This document shows positions 47,691 through 60,298 of a stretch of DNA of 64,000 bases, one piece after another. Origin of the DNA: Engraulis encrasicolus (lineage: Eukaryota > Chordata > Actinopteri > Clupeiformes > Engraulidae); contig NC_085866.1 in NCBI RefSeq assembly GCF_034702125.1, positions 9,399,598 to 9,463,597 on the forward strand. Direction: 5' to 3'. The first letter of the stretch is position 1; the number at the start of each line of letters is the position of its first letter. A program made the position numbers and the translations under genes. Under the pieces are notes generated by a model. The model did no database searches. It was not told where the DNA came from and was given only the letters and a program-made list of their open reading frames with translations.

Positions 47691-50579
47691 CCCTCTAGCT
47701 ACCAGAATTTTTTTTGAATAGGCCGGAATCCTACCAGGAATTTTAAGGAAAATTTGACATTTTGGTCATATTCTAAATAATGTCAAATAACTTGAAAAGA
47801 AATGAAAAGTGTCAATTACAAGTTACTTTCATATTAAAGTAGAGAAAACACACTTTCAAATGGTATATCATTTATGGATAATTAATTGTTCAGTATTCCC
47901 ATAGAGTGCCTTTGATGTGGATTAAATGATAAAAATGTGATAAAATCCGATATTATCTAGGCCTATCTATCTATATATCTATATATTTAGGCCTATCTAT
48001 CTATCTATCTATCGATCTCTCTATCCATCTATCTATCTATCCTTCCGTCTATCCATCCATCCATCCAGGGTCAAAGTTGAACAATGATCATGTGACGACA
48101 ACAAATGTCGTTCACCCAAAAGTCCTGTTTTCAAGCGGTTTCAAGCGGTATAACTGTAATGGACTACACTAGCTAATAATGTTTGAACTAAACCATGCCA
48201 AAGACGTGTAAGGATAACCGTAGAAGTGTCCGCAATAGCAGACAGGACATGAATGGAGCTCTAGGAAGTTTCCCCTCCCAATTTGGCACAGGTAAGACGC
48301 GCCAGGCATCACCGACTTTGACCGGAATTGAAGTGCTACAAACACCACGTTGGTAGGCTATTATTGGAAGTTAGCATTCAACTCAACGTCTTCGCGCACA
48401 TTTTTATGAAGGACAACGTGGAGTAGTAACAGTCCTTGACTGCTTTGCCAAAGCTGACACGCAAAATGAGTAGCCAATTGTTCCATGCTGCGCTTCCTTC
48501 ACGATGCGCTTGTTACGCAGAGCTGTCGCTGTAAGTTGTTCCAGGAAACTAAGATAGTTGGATACCAACATATGGTTTGACTCTGAAAACACACCGAAGA
48601 CAGTTTACATTTTTAATATGTAGCGTGTAGACATCGGCTGGACAGTTGTGTTTGCTATTTAGGACCATGGCAGAACTCATCAGTTGAACACCATCTCATA
48701 AGCCTAATAAAACAACATGATCTAAAAATAGCCTAAATAGTCATAAACATGTGCTGTTGACCATGAAAATAGATCGAAGAGGGTTGGAAGTTTTCATATT
48801 TAGTGTATATTGGTTGTAGAAACAGAATGGTTGTGTTTGTAGCCATCCAATCTCGGACGGCCGTCATTTGAATTGACGCCAGATTGCCAAATCGCATAAA
48901 GCGGCGCATCTCGTAATACAATCTAAAATACTGAAAAATAATATAATATAAACATATAGTTTTTATACTGAAAGTATATCGAGGAGGGTCTGTAATATTG
49001 AGCTAAAGTGTTTGAAAGCTGGAAAAACTGCATGATGACGGCCGTTCAGCTGTATTTTCATATGAAAATATTCCGGCCGGCCGCGGCCGTTCTGGTACAG
49101 ATCCAGCCGGACGTTCACGGCCGTTATTAGCCTAGAAATCTAGACGCCCCTAGCGACCGCAAATTGAATTTGCTCCCGGGGGCAGTCTAGCGGACCCCGG
49201 TCGTTTTGAGAGGCTGAAAGTTATCCGATGACAGGGCCAATCAAATCGCGAGGGGGGCCGGGCTACTTAGTAAACAGGAAACTTTCTAAGAAGAAGCGTG
49301 GTGTCCGTCCGTGCTACGTACAGCACGAAAGTGCACTTAATTTAAAAAGCCTGGATGATAATACATTTCGTGTCTGACATGGACTGATGTAATAATACAC
49401 CATGAACTTATCGGACACAAATAGATCACAACACAATACCATTTGATCATTCGATGTTTTAAACTAGCTCGGTAAGCTAAGTTGAGCATTTTACAGGACC
49501 AGATAGTCACACGCTATTATCAGACCACTACTGTAGGTGTAGAATGAAATTGCTGCCCCAATTTCTAATAAGACACATGCCATTAAAAACGAGACATTTG
49601 GGAGCTTTGAAAGTCTTTGAGTAGCTTACTAAATAGATGGGAATGGCATAGTCTACCAAGCTAGTGGCTAGCTAACCTGTCGTCAATAACACAGAGCTAG
49701 GTATCCAGTCTTAATATAACCATTTAACAAGCCCTAAATGGCTCAACATTTCGCTGGTTGATCAAGGAGGGCCATGTGGTTGAAAACGAGGCATTTTTGA
49801 ACTGTATAAGTGAAAACACGATTTATTAGGACACTTGTTTGTGGCTGTGGTCATCACATGCATTCACTGCTACGACGGCTCGAATTTGCCGCTCCACCTA
49901 CAAAGGGGCCCTCGCTGGCTAGCTAACCTGTCGCCAATAACACAGAGCTAGGTATCCAGCCTTGTATTATATGCCTGCCCCAAATTCTAATAAGATCCAT
50001 GTCATTAAAAACGAGCATTTGGGAGCTTTGAAAGTCTGTAAGTCGCTTACTAAATAGATGGGAATGACACCTAGAGTCTACCGAGCTAGCGGCTAGCCAA
50101 TCTGTCGTCAATTACACAGAGCTAATATCCAGCCGTGTAGTGAATTATTAGTTATGGGTATACAGCTAGCTAGCTAACACCGAACATGCCATGTTGACAA
50201 CAATCATAAATATAACCATTTAACAAGCCCCAAATTGCTCAACATTTCGCTGGATGATCAAGAAGGGCCGTGTGGTTGAAAACGAGGCATTTTTGAACTA
50301 TGTAAGTGAAAACACGATTTATTAGGAAACTTGTTTGTGGCTGTGGTGATCACACGCATTCACTGCTACGACGACTCGGAATTGCCGCTTCACAAGACAG
50401 CTGTGACGTTACACAGAAGTGTGTGGGGATTGGTTGTTTGCCATCCAATTGCGTGGCGTTGAGTGCTGAAGCAACCGTTTATCCCGCCCACACTGCTGCC
50501 CAGCCCTCCTAGACCCTGGTACAGCTTTTTGCTGTACGGGTCTGGCTCGCTAGGCTAGGCCGTTATGGTAGCTAGAGGG
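47691..50579. mobile_element. piggyBac-like non-autonomous element
   Basis: Ends CCCTCTAGCTACCAGAA and ..ATGGTAGCTAGAGGG, flanked by TTAA (47687-47690 and 50580-50583). Copy B reads straight through with a single TTAA at 57035-57038. CCC start plus TTAA fits piggyBac. Inside: an ATCT microsatellite (47978-48055) and a ~300-bp direct duplication (49663-49910 versus 50095-50395). No transposase recognised. Confidence 0.8.
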
Positions 50580-53153
50580 TTAAGACAAGTTAAAAGAGGG
50601 AGCATGTTGCTAAGCTAGTGAAAGTCAATGGATCCGTGTAGCATGCTATGTTGCTGATTTTAAAGTAATTTGCCATAGCTTCACTATCGGCCTTGCATTG
50701 AATCTCCTGTGTATATTCATACTTCAGAAGATCTGATATGAAGTTTGGGAACTGGGGAAGTTATAAACGCATCAGAAACTATTTCCAACCATATTTTAAT
50801 AAAAGTACGACAGTGACATCTTGCAGAGACCTAAAACATGAGACGCCTGTGTTGGAATTAATGGAGTCGTTATTTGTTTGTGCTGTAATTTGGTCAGTCA
50901 ACATTCTAGGGCGGGCCATAGCCAATTAGTCAATCATTCCATTAGTTCCACCATACACCTGCAAACGACTACGGTAGCTTCACACGGTACTACACACAGC
51001 AAGCAGCTTTAAATTTAAGAACACTCAACATAATTATGCAAAATATAACAAGTTTAAAACTAACCTTCTAAAGGTGTCTGACGTAGAGGTGCTTAACTCG
51101 AATCTTTGAGGCGTCCGGATTGATTGGATCATTCCAAGGAGAGTATCCGGATTAGACGGATCACTCGGATCACTTATTTAAAATAGGCCTAAATAAAAAT
51201 AAATAATAATGTATTTTTTAAAACGTTTCTGCCGTTAAATAGCTATGCCTTTGTTGTTCCATTTATCAATTCATGTTGATAAATCAAAGAGTAAGACAGT
51301 TTGATCAACAAAACTCACTTTGTGAATGTCACAGTTCCTAAACTCATGCTGCGATCCGACCCACCTCTCCTCACTACATGCAACCACAACTCGAACAGCC
51401 TTTGGCAGCAGTGAAACGGCATGTTCCTGATTTTGCAATAAATAATGTGTGTGTTTGTATTTAAGAAGACTAAAAGTCAAATATTTGGGAGCAGAAGTCT
51501 AGTTGAGCAGGGATAGTCAGGAGGCGAGCAGCAGATGACCACTCGCTTCCGCTGCCGAGTTGCCTTGCGACTCGCACACTCGTGGCAAAAACGAAACTTA
51601 GGCTAAGCGTTGATCCGATCTGTAGGGGATTCGCTGCTACCAACAACTCAGTCAGGATTCGTCTCACCGAGGGTGCCGCTGCTGAGTGACTCGGACGAGG
51701 GGAGTGACAGCAGTGGCTTTTAAGACTGTAGCCTACGCTGTAACGCAGTGAGTGATAGAGTCACGTCTGTAGACTATAATTTCCCTAAGAGTAACCTACA
51801 GAGTGAGATGTTAAAGCGTTGGCAGAGCACTGTTAACATTTAGAAATGTAGAGCTCAACAGAGTCAGAAGCACACTCATAGGGAGCGGGGATCCGCGACT
51901 CAATTGGCCACAACAGGCTGGACGGATCAAACAGGCTCGATGAATGACGAGGCGGCTGGTTCAGTTTTACTCAGTGAGTGTTCGTGACTGAACAGCATAC
52001 TAGGGAGATTAGAGAATGGCTGTTGTAGTCAATTAAAGAGGATATATTCCGGTTTCACAATTTCTCGCGCTGTAACTGCCATTTTGTTGACATATTAATG
52101 AAATGCCGTCTGACCCGCCTTTGGCGGCTCAATGCACGACAGCCATCCGGTCTGTTCGGATGAGGTCTTTACCCGGCTCTCCAACCGGATCCTCCGGGTT
52201 TTATATCATCTCTAGTCTGACGTCACATGAAAAGGGACAATTATGGAGGGGGTCAAGAGAAAGCATTCAGCACAACCCTGATGCAGAGGAGATTACAGTG
52301 TTTATGCTTGAGGCAATATGGCAATCACTTAACCTCATTTTGGGATCTCAAGTATTGAACGATAACCTCCACGCAAACTACATCCCTTTCATTTTCACCC
52401 ACCGGAGACAGGGTTTGTGTGCGTTGACTACGCTAAAACGTTTTGAACGGGCACGCAGATGAGCTGACCAAGCAAACAGGGCCGTGAAAAAGGGGCACAT
52501 CGACTTGCTGGCAATACACAAGCCGCTTACCACCTGCGAACATCCAGCCACTGCACCGTTGTAACTGCCAGCGTTAATGTAGGGAAAAGGAATTTCTTTG
52601 ATACGGCTGTTAATGTACTCCTTGGAGCACCGTGAGAGGGAGCAAACGCTACTAGAGACTGATCAGTTGAGACGAGACCAAGATGTAATAACAAGAGAGA
52701 AGGCCAACCGTGCAAAACGGACCCGTTTTACCGCCAGTGATGTGGACGCGGATGAATGGGGGAGACTGTGACGGACTGGGTAGTCCTGGGGTGGATCTGC
52801 CTGCTGTCAGCTGTGTCTGGTTGATGCAATTGGCTGTACTCTGCAATTGATGCAGCACAGGTGTGCTCCTTGATGAGGCGTACTGGAGACAATGAGAATG
52901 GACTAGCTCCGAAACGTTTGTCTCTCCAGTTAACCTTAAACTTCTGTTGTATATTTTCGGCTTCAATACACTTTTTCACACAAGTCTTGTGTGCGCCTCC
53001 TTTTTTCCATTATCTTGAGTGATTACTACTTTTTGGGAGTGCTCGCACCAAGCAATACACGAGTATCAAGTTCAAGGCGCAGACGCCGACCTTTGTTGGT
53101 CTTTTGTCATTCACCGTGTGCAAAACCCCAGCAAATTGGCATGGCCTCCCCCT

Positions 53154-53357
53154 CAGTGTTGCCAGATGTGTCTGACCAAATCCCGCCCAAAAGCTTCTCA
53201 AAAACAGCCAGAACGCGCTAAATTCTGCCCAAAATCAACAAATTACATTGACTTCTATGGGCCCAAAACGGCTGGGGAAAAAACCCCGCCAATTGGCCAA
53301 TTTTTCCCGTTTTAACCCGCCGACGCTCATCCCAAGTAGCCCAATCTGGCAACACTG
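53154..53357 (+). mobile_element. hAT MITE, CAGTGTTGCCAGA family (copy A)
   Basis: CAGTGTTGCCAGATGTGTC to CCAATCTGGCAACACTG, flanked by perfect CTCCCCCT duplications (53146-53153 and 53358-53365). Also present at the same place in copy B, so it predates the duplication. Confidence 0.88.
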
Positions 53358-53837
53358 CTCCCCCTTTGGGTTTTTGGTTTGGTCACCTCTAGACCTCTTT
53401 GCATACACTCATATGATCCTGATTTTGCACCTACATTATCCTTTATTCTTATTATTTAAATAATACGAGCATTCTACTCTACCAAAACCGCCCTGCTCAG
53501 AATCACAAATGACATCCAGATGACTGCAGACAATGGTGATTGCAGGGGTGATAGTGAGAAAAAAAAATCCTGAGCCTGAACTTTTTCCCCATGCTCTAAC
53601 GACGATGACAAGATACTGCATAGTGATGTAACATAGGCCTATTTTGACACATTATTCAAACATTTAGTAGCCTGTGTATGACCATTATTATTTCAGCCTG
53701 ATAGTAGAAGAAAACCCTGAACCTGTAACACTTTCTGAGATAAGAATAACCTAATGGCTAATTATTATCAATGTTTTTATTTTTGCAAACTCTGTCAAGC
53801 CTGAAATCAGGCATGGAGCCTGCATACTATCAGCCCT

Positions 53838-54240
53838 ATGATTGCTCTATTTTTGTGCTCCTTGGATCTAAGTGCAGCCATTGATATTAATGGCCACCAT
53901 ATCTTAATCAAGAGGCTGCATGACTGGGTGGACATCTCAGGAACTGTGCTGGACTGGTTTGCCTCCTATCTGTCTGACAGGACCTTTGCATTTACTGTAG
54001 TGAATTTTGTTCCCCCTTCTCCTGTGGTGTCCCGCAGGGGTCAGGATTGGGCCCTCTCCTTTTTACTTTGTACATGCTCATCACACTCCCTCAGGTCAAT
54101 CAACTAAAACCTCTCTGTCCCACGCACCCACCTTAAAACCTGTGGCGACCACACGTTTGTAGCTGTGACACACAGACTCGGGAATAACCTGCCTGTCGAC
54201 CTTAGGTTTGCCCCCACAATGGACTGCTTCAATAGCCTTT
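53838..54240 (+). pseudogene. L2-like LINE remnant with internal deletion
   Basis: LCSLDLSAAIDINGHHILIKRL, WVDISGTVLDWFASYLSDR and VSRRGQDWALSFLL (a frame-damaged PQGS box) are RT motifs. They are followed directly by VPRTHLKTCGDHTFV..THRLGNNLPVDLR, the C-terminus of the same LINE type. The YADD region is deleted. Confidence 0.7.
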
Positions 54241-54606
54241 TAAATAATGTGATGATAATGATAACGTGATGATGGAAGAGACGGACCCGGAGTAGTAGAG
54301 ATTGTTGGGAAGACTTTCGATATAGTGAATGAGAGAGGGGAGAAGAAAGGGTAGAGGTAAATGCAGCAGAAGGTGGAGTGCCACAGGAAGAGGGGCAACT
54401 GAAGAAGATGGTGCTGAGGTCAGGATAGTGGCTAAAAAAAAAGGCCATTAGCTGGGGCTGCCACTTACAGACACACCTTTAAAAATGAATGGACTGTAAA
54501 ATGGCCATTTATTACTGTAGGTACCACCAGTTCTCATTACTGGTGCTCTGTCTGCAGACGGGAAAATTCCTGTTGTCATCAAGGCATAGCTGATGTGCAG
54601 CGGCAC

Positions 54607-54706
54607 NNNNNNNNNNNNNNNNNNNNNNNNNNNNNNNNNNNNNNNNNNNNNNNNNNNNNNNNNNNNNNNNNNNNNNNNNNNNNNNNNNNNNNNNNNNNNN
54701 NNNNNN
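54607..54706. other. Assembly gap, 100 N
   Basis: Exactly 100 N, a conventional filler for a gap of unknown size, at the left edge of copy B. Confidence 0.98.
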
Positions 54707-54974
54707 GGCATTCGCACCAACCCCAATGCAGAGGAGATTATGCCCTCTAGCTGTGCGAAATTTTTATTTCAAAACATTGGCTGGACAGAGAGTGTGATAT
54801 TCCCAGGAGCAACGCCCCTAACCAAAAAAAAAACGAAAGTAATGTACCCTTGCCTGACCTCCACCGTTCGATCGCTTTGAATTGAAATATAGAATTAAAT
54901 ATTTCTCGGAGATATAAAAGGCAAGACAAGTACACCACATTGTTCTGTGTGAACTGTTCTTTGTTATTTTTATA

Positions 54975-56928
54975 CACATTGTGAGTTACCGACGACGTAA
55001 TAATGCGTTTGTTTTTCACGCCCATTGCGTTTGTTATACCAAAACGCAACAAATAACGTTTTTTTGCACTTTTAAATAATCTTATTTTGGAATCTACACC
55101 CTTCAATGCACTAATATGTGATTTTGGTAGCTCTGTGATGGGACATTAAATGACAACATTTGCAGTCCAAAGTTGGTTTTTTGATTGTTTATGATGTTTG
55201 GAGTGTTAATGATTTGGATATTTTAATTTAACTTACCAAGACTGTCTGGAAGCCAACCCATGTCGCCTATCGCGCTGCGTGCATTGATTTCCCTAGTACG
55301 GTCACTGTAGCATCTGTTTGTTCTCTGACTTCTCGCAATGAGGGTAAACTCTCATTGTATAGTGCCTGGAGGGAGTGTCTTGAACTTTCTGGACTTGCCT
55401 AGACCCTTTAACCAGATTCCTTGGGATCCAAATGGCACCCGATATGTAATTGCAGTAACTGCGCTACCGAATTGGACGTTTTGATCGCCAAAAAGAATAA
55501 GTTTCTGTGTCTTTCCTGTTATGTGAGAAGCCAGAAGCTTAGCAGGTAGCTACATATCATGATTTCCGCTGATTGGTCGCCCCCACGCAGGACGCTCCCC
55601 TGTCGGCTCGACTCCCACTAGCCAGACTATCGTATCCGGGTGGGATATTTACACGTCCGGGAGGGGAGTGATAGAAAACAACCCTGGGACTTACACGTCC
55701 TGAGGAGCGATTCTCAGCTGGGAGTGTTCCATCTGCCACCGCATATTGATTCGGGTCGGATGGGCCTAGGGCTACATCTATGGCAATCATTCCATTTGGA
55801 TTTGTTGTCAATGTTGGGGCTTTTATTTCTTTTTTTTGCTTTTAGGGAGTCCTAATTTTAGGGAGCTATTTTAGCAAAATGTCTCACCCTCTGCATGTGT
55901 TGCAAAATGAGCTTTGTGATCAGTCCACGTGAGAAAAATCGGGGATTTCAAAGGGCATCGATTGCTGGATGTCGTAGTGTGACAGAGCAGGAGGTGTTGC
56001 TGCCGTATTCGTGAATCGTGCTAATGTTGTTGTTTCCCTAGTAGCCTACGATCGGTAGCGTGTATTGTGTCTGACTTCACGCAATAGGTAAAAAACACAG
56101 AGACCTTTGTATATCGTGCCAGGAGTATCTTGAACTTTCTGGGCTTGCTACCTAAGACCTTTTACCAGCTCCTTGGGATCAAAAATGTGCACCCGAATTG
56201 TAATTGGGAGTAATGCGCTCCGATTTAGAAGTTTGATCGCCAACCAGATAAGTTTATTTGGACTATTCACCCCTATGTTGAACTGTCTTCCTGTATGTGA
56301 AAAGCCAGAAGCTAGCATAGATGGCTACATATGGATCGGATGGGCTACATTTCTAAGCATCATATCATTGGGATGTGTTGTCAATGTTGGGGCTATTTAT
56401 TTCGGGGAGTCATCGGACACTATTTTTAGCAAATGGTCCGACCTTCTGCATGTGTGCAAAGAGCTTGTGTTCAGTCTGTGTGAAAAAAACGTGGATTTTC
56501 GAAGGGCATTGATTGCGGTGTCGTAGTGGTTTAGAGCAGGAGGTGTGTCTTGACGTGCAGGGAAGATGTTGTGTCAGAGCTAACCTTGCACCAAATTGTG
56601 ATTAAAACCAACTACTCATCCCCCTTTCAAACTCGTCACATTCTGAAGAAGCGCACCCTTCACAAAAAACCTCAATATCTCCGATTGTAGCTGAATTCCA
56701 TGGATACCCACTTCGGTTTAGCGTGAGTTTACTCGGCAATAAAAGCTCGTAGAGACACACAGTTTTCACCTACTAAGAGGGCAGCGTCTCCACTTTCAAA
56801 CGAGTCATAACATATTTCAGTGGCCCTATCACATAATAAGCTGTGAGTCTACAAAAAAACGTAAAAAAGGGCTTAGAACGCTGGTATTCTACGACATAAT
56901 TCCGTGAGCACCGCCGGTATTCAATGTG
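54975..56928. mobile_element. TTAA/TATA-flanked element with internal duplication
   Basis: Ends CACATTGTGAGTTACCG and (inverted) CACATTGAATACCGGCGG. TTAA follows at the right; TATA precedes at the left. Copy A is continuous here (TTTTTAAAGGGG). The interior carries a diverged direct duplication of ~600 bp (55325-55860 versus 56060-56520; shared ATCTTGAACTTTCTGG-type and AAGCCAGAAGCT words). No recognisable transposase. Confidence 0.65.
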
Positions 56929-59660
56929 TTAAAGGGGTATGCCACTATTTTGGGGCTTAATACAGTTAAAATCGTTGGCTGGGGTTTATAAAGGTGGTAA
57001 AGTGTTTTATTTTTCATGTAAGCCGTTGTCTTGCTTTAAGACAAGTTAAAAGAGGGAGCATGTTGCTAAGCTAGTGAAAGTCAATGGATCCGTGTAGCAT
57101 GCTATGTTGCTGATTTTAAAGTAATTTGCCATAGCTTCACTATCGGCCTTGCATTGAATCTCCTGTGTATATTCATACTTCAGAAGATCTGATATGAAGT
57201 TTGGGAACTGGGGAAGTAATAAACGCATCAGAAACTATTTCCAACCATATTTTAATAAAAGTACGACAGTGACATCTTGCAGAGACCGAAAACATGAGAC
57301 GCCTGTGTTGGAATTAATGGAGTCGTTATTTGTTTGTGCTGTAATTTGGTCAGTCAACATTCTAGGGCGGGCCATAGCCAATTAGTCAATCATTCCATTA
57401 GTTCCACCATACACCTGCAAACGACTACGGTAGCTTCACACGGTACTACACACAGCAAGCAGCTTTAAATTTAAGAACACTCAACATAATTATGCAAAAT
57501 ATAACAAGTTTAAAACTAACCTTCTAAAGGTGTCTGACGTAGAGGTGCTTAACTCGAATCTTTGAGGCGTCCGGATTGATTGGATCATTCCAAGGAGAGT
57601 ATCCGGATTAGACGGATCACTCGGATCACTTATTTAAAATAGGCCTAAATAAAAATAAATAATAATAATGTATTTTTTAAAACGTTTCTGCCGTTAAATA
57701 GCTATGCCTTTGTTGTTCCATTTATCAATTCATGTTGATAAATCAAAGAGTAAGACAGTTTGATCAACAAAACTCACTTTGTGAATGTCACAGTTCCTAA
57801 ACTCATGCTGCGATCCGACCCACCTCTCCTCACTACATGCAACCACAACTCGAACAGCCTTTGGCAGCAGTGAAACGGCATGTTCCTGATTTTGCAATAA
57901 ATAATGTGTGTGTTTGTATTTAAGAAGACTAAAAGTCAAATATTTGGGAGCAGAAGTCTAGTTGAGCAGGGATAGTCAGGAGGCGAGCAGCAGATGGCCA
58001 CTCGCTTCCGCTGCCGAGTTGGCCTTGCGACTCGACACATCGTGGCAAAAACGAAACTTAGGCTAAGCGTTGATCCGATCTGTAGGGGATTCTCTGCTAC
58101 CAACAACTCAGTCAGGATTCGTCTCACCGAGGGCGCCGCTGCTGAGTGACTCGGACGAGGGGAGTGACAGTAGCAGTGGCTTTTAAGACTGTAGCCTACG
58201 CTGTAACGCAGTGAGTGATCACGTCTGTAGACTATAATTTCCCTAAGAGTAGCCTACAGACTGAGATGTTAAAGTGTTGGCAGAGCACTGTTAACATTTA
58301 GAAATGTAGAGCTCAACAGAGTCAGAAGCACACTCCTAGGGAGCGGGGATCCGCGACTCAATTGGCCACAACAGGCTGGACGGATCAAACAGGCTCGATG
58401 AATGACGAGGCGGCTGGTTTCAGTTTTTACTCAGTGAGTGGTTCGTGACTGAACAGCATACTAGGGAGATTAGAGAATGGCTGTTGTAGTCAATTAAAGA
58501 GGATTATATTCCGGGGTTTCACAATTTCTCGCGCTGTGTAACTGTTGCCATTTTGTTGACATATAAATGAAATGCCGTCTGACCCCGCCTTTGGCGGCTC
58601 AATGCAACGACAGCCATCCGGTCTGTTCGGATGAGGGTCTTTACCCGGCTCTCCAAAACGGATCCTCCGGGTTTTATATCATCTCTAGTCTGACGTCACA
58701 TGAAAAAGGGGGACAAAATTATGGAAGGGTCAAGAGAAAGCATTCAGCACAAACCTGATGCAGAGGAGATTACAGTGTTTATGCTTTGAGGCATATGGCA
58801 ATCACTTAACCTCATTTTGGGATCTCAAGTATTGAACGATAACCTCCACGCAAACTACATCCCTTTCATTTTCACCACGGGAGACAGGGTGTCGTGTGCG
58901 TTGACTACGCTAAAAGTTTTGTAACGGGCACGCCAGATGAGCTGACCAAGCAAACAGGGACCGTGAAAAAGGGGCACATCGACTTTGGCTGGCAATACAC
59001 AAAGCCGCTTACCTCCTCAGAACATCCAGCCACGCACCCGTTGTAACTGCCAGCGTTAATGTAGGGAAAAGGAATTTCTTTGATACGGCTGTTAATGTAC
59101 TCCTTGGAGCACCGTGAGAGGGAGCAAACGCTACTAGAGACTGATCAGTTGAGACGAGACGGAGACCAAGATGTAATAACGAGAGAAGGCCAACCGTGCC
59201 AAAACGGGACCCGTTGTTTTACCCGCCAGTGATGTGGACGCGGATGGAAATGGGGGAGAGGGGAGACTGTGACGGGACTGGGTAGTCCTGGGGTGGATCT
59301 GCCTGCTGTCAGCTGTGTCTGGTTGATGATGCCAATTGGCTGTACTCTGCAATTGATGCAGCACAGGTGTGCTCCTTGATGAGGCGTACTGGAGACAATG
59401 AGAATGGACTAGCTCCGAAACGTTTGTCTCTCCAGTTAACCTTAAACTTCTGTTGTATATTTTCGGCTTCAATACACTTTTTCACACAAGTCTTGTGTGC
59501 GCCTCCTTTTTTCCATTATCTTGAGTGATTACTACTTTTTGGGAGTGCTCGCACCAAGCAATACACGAGTATCAAGTTCAAGGCGCAGACGCCAACCTTT
59601 GTTGGTCTTTTGTCATTCACCGTGTGCAAAACCCCAGCAAATTGGGCATGGCCTCCCCCT

Positions 59661-59874
59661 CAGTGTTGTCCAGATGTGTCTGACCAAATTCCCGCCCAAA
59701 AGCTTCTCAAAAAACAGCCAGAACGCGCTAAATTCTGCCCAAAATTCAACAAAATTACATCGACTTCTATGGGCCCAAAAACGGCTGGGGAAAAACCCCG
59801 CCAATTGGCCAATTTTTCCCGTTTTTTATCCGCCCGACGCTCATCCCAAGTAGCGCCCAATCTGGGCAACACTG
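59661..59874 (+). mobile_element. hAT MITE, CAGTGTTGCCAGA family (copy B)
   Basis: Counterpart of 53154-53357 with the same CTCCCCCT flanks, plus about ten small insertions. Confidence 0.85.
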
Positions 59875-60298
59875 CTCCCCCTTTGGGTTTTTGGGTTTTG
59901 GTCACCTCTAGACCTCTTAGCATACACTCATATGATCCTGATTTTGCACCTACATTATCCTTTATTCTTATTATTTGAAATAATACGAGCATTCTACTCT
60001 ACCAAAACCGCACTGCTCAGAATCACAAATGACATCCAGGATGACTGCAGACAATGGTGTTGTGATTGCAGGGGTGGTGATAGTGAGAAAAAAAAAATCC
60101 TTCTGAGCCTGAAACTTTTTCCCCATGGCTCTAACGACGATGACAAGAGGTTACTGCATAGTGACATAACGTAGGCCTATTTTGACACATTATTAAAACA
60201 TTTAATAGCCTGTGTATGACCATTATTCAAGCCTGATAGTAGAAGAAAACCCTAAACCTGTAACACTTTCTGAGATAAGAATAACCTAATGGCTAATT

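Larger units (their letters stand above)
47307..53765. repeat. Segmental repeat copy A (interrupted)
   Basis: 47313-47686 and 50584-53765 are collinear with 54707-57037 (interrupted) and 57038-60299. The shared body includes GGGGTATGCCACTATTTTGG, GCATGCTATGTTGCTG and CTCCGAAACGTTTGTCTC. It encloses the repeated short block GACGTCACATGAAAAGGG..GCAGAGGAGATTACAG at 47315 and 52222. No long coding frame. The family is unknown. Confidence 0.8.

Noticed and set aside
54448..54880. Frames spanning the N run
   Set aside because: They cross an assembly gap; no real sequence supports them.
56173..56526. 117-aa frame with hydrophobic stretch
   Set aside because: Lies in one half of an internal duplication of a non-autonomous element; the sister half has no matching frame.
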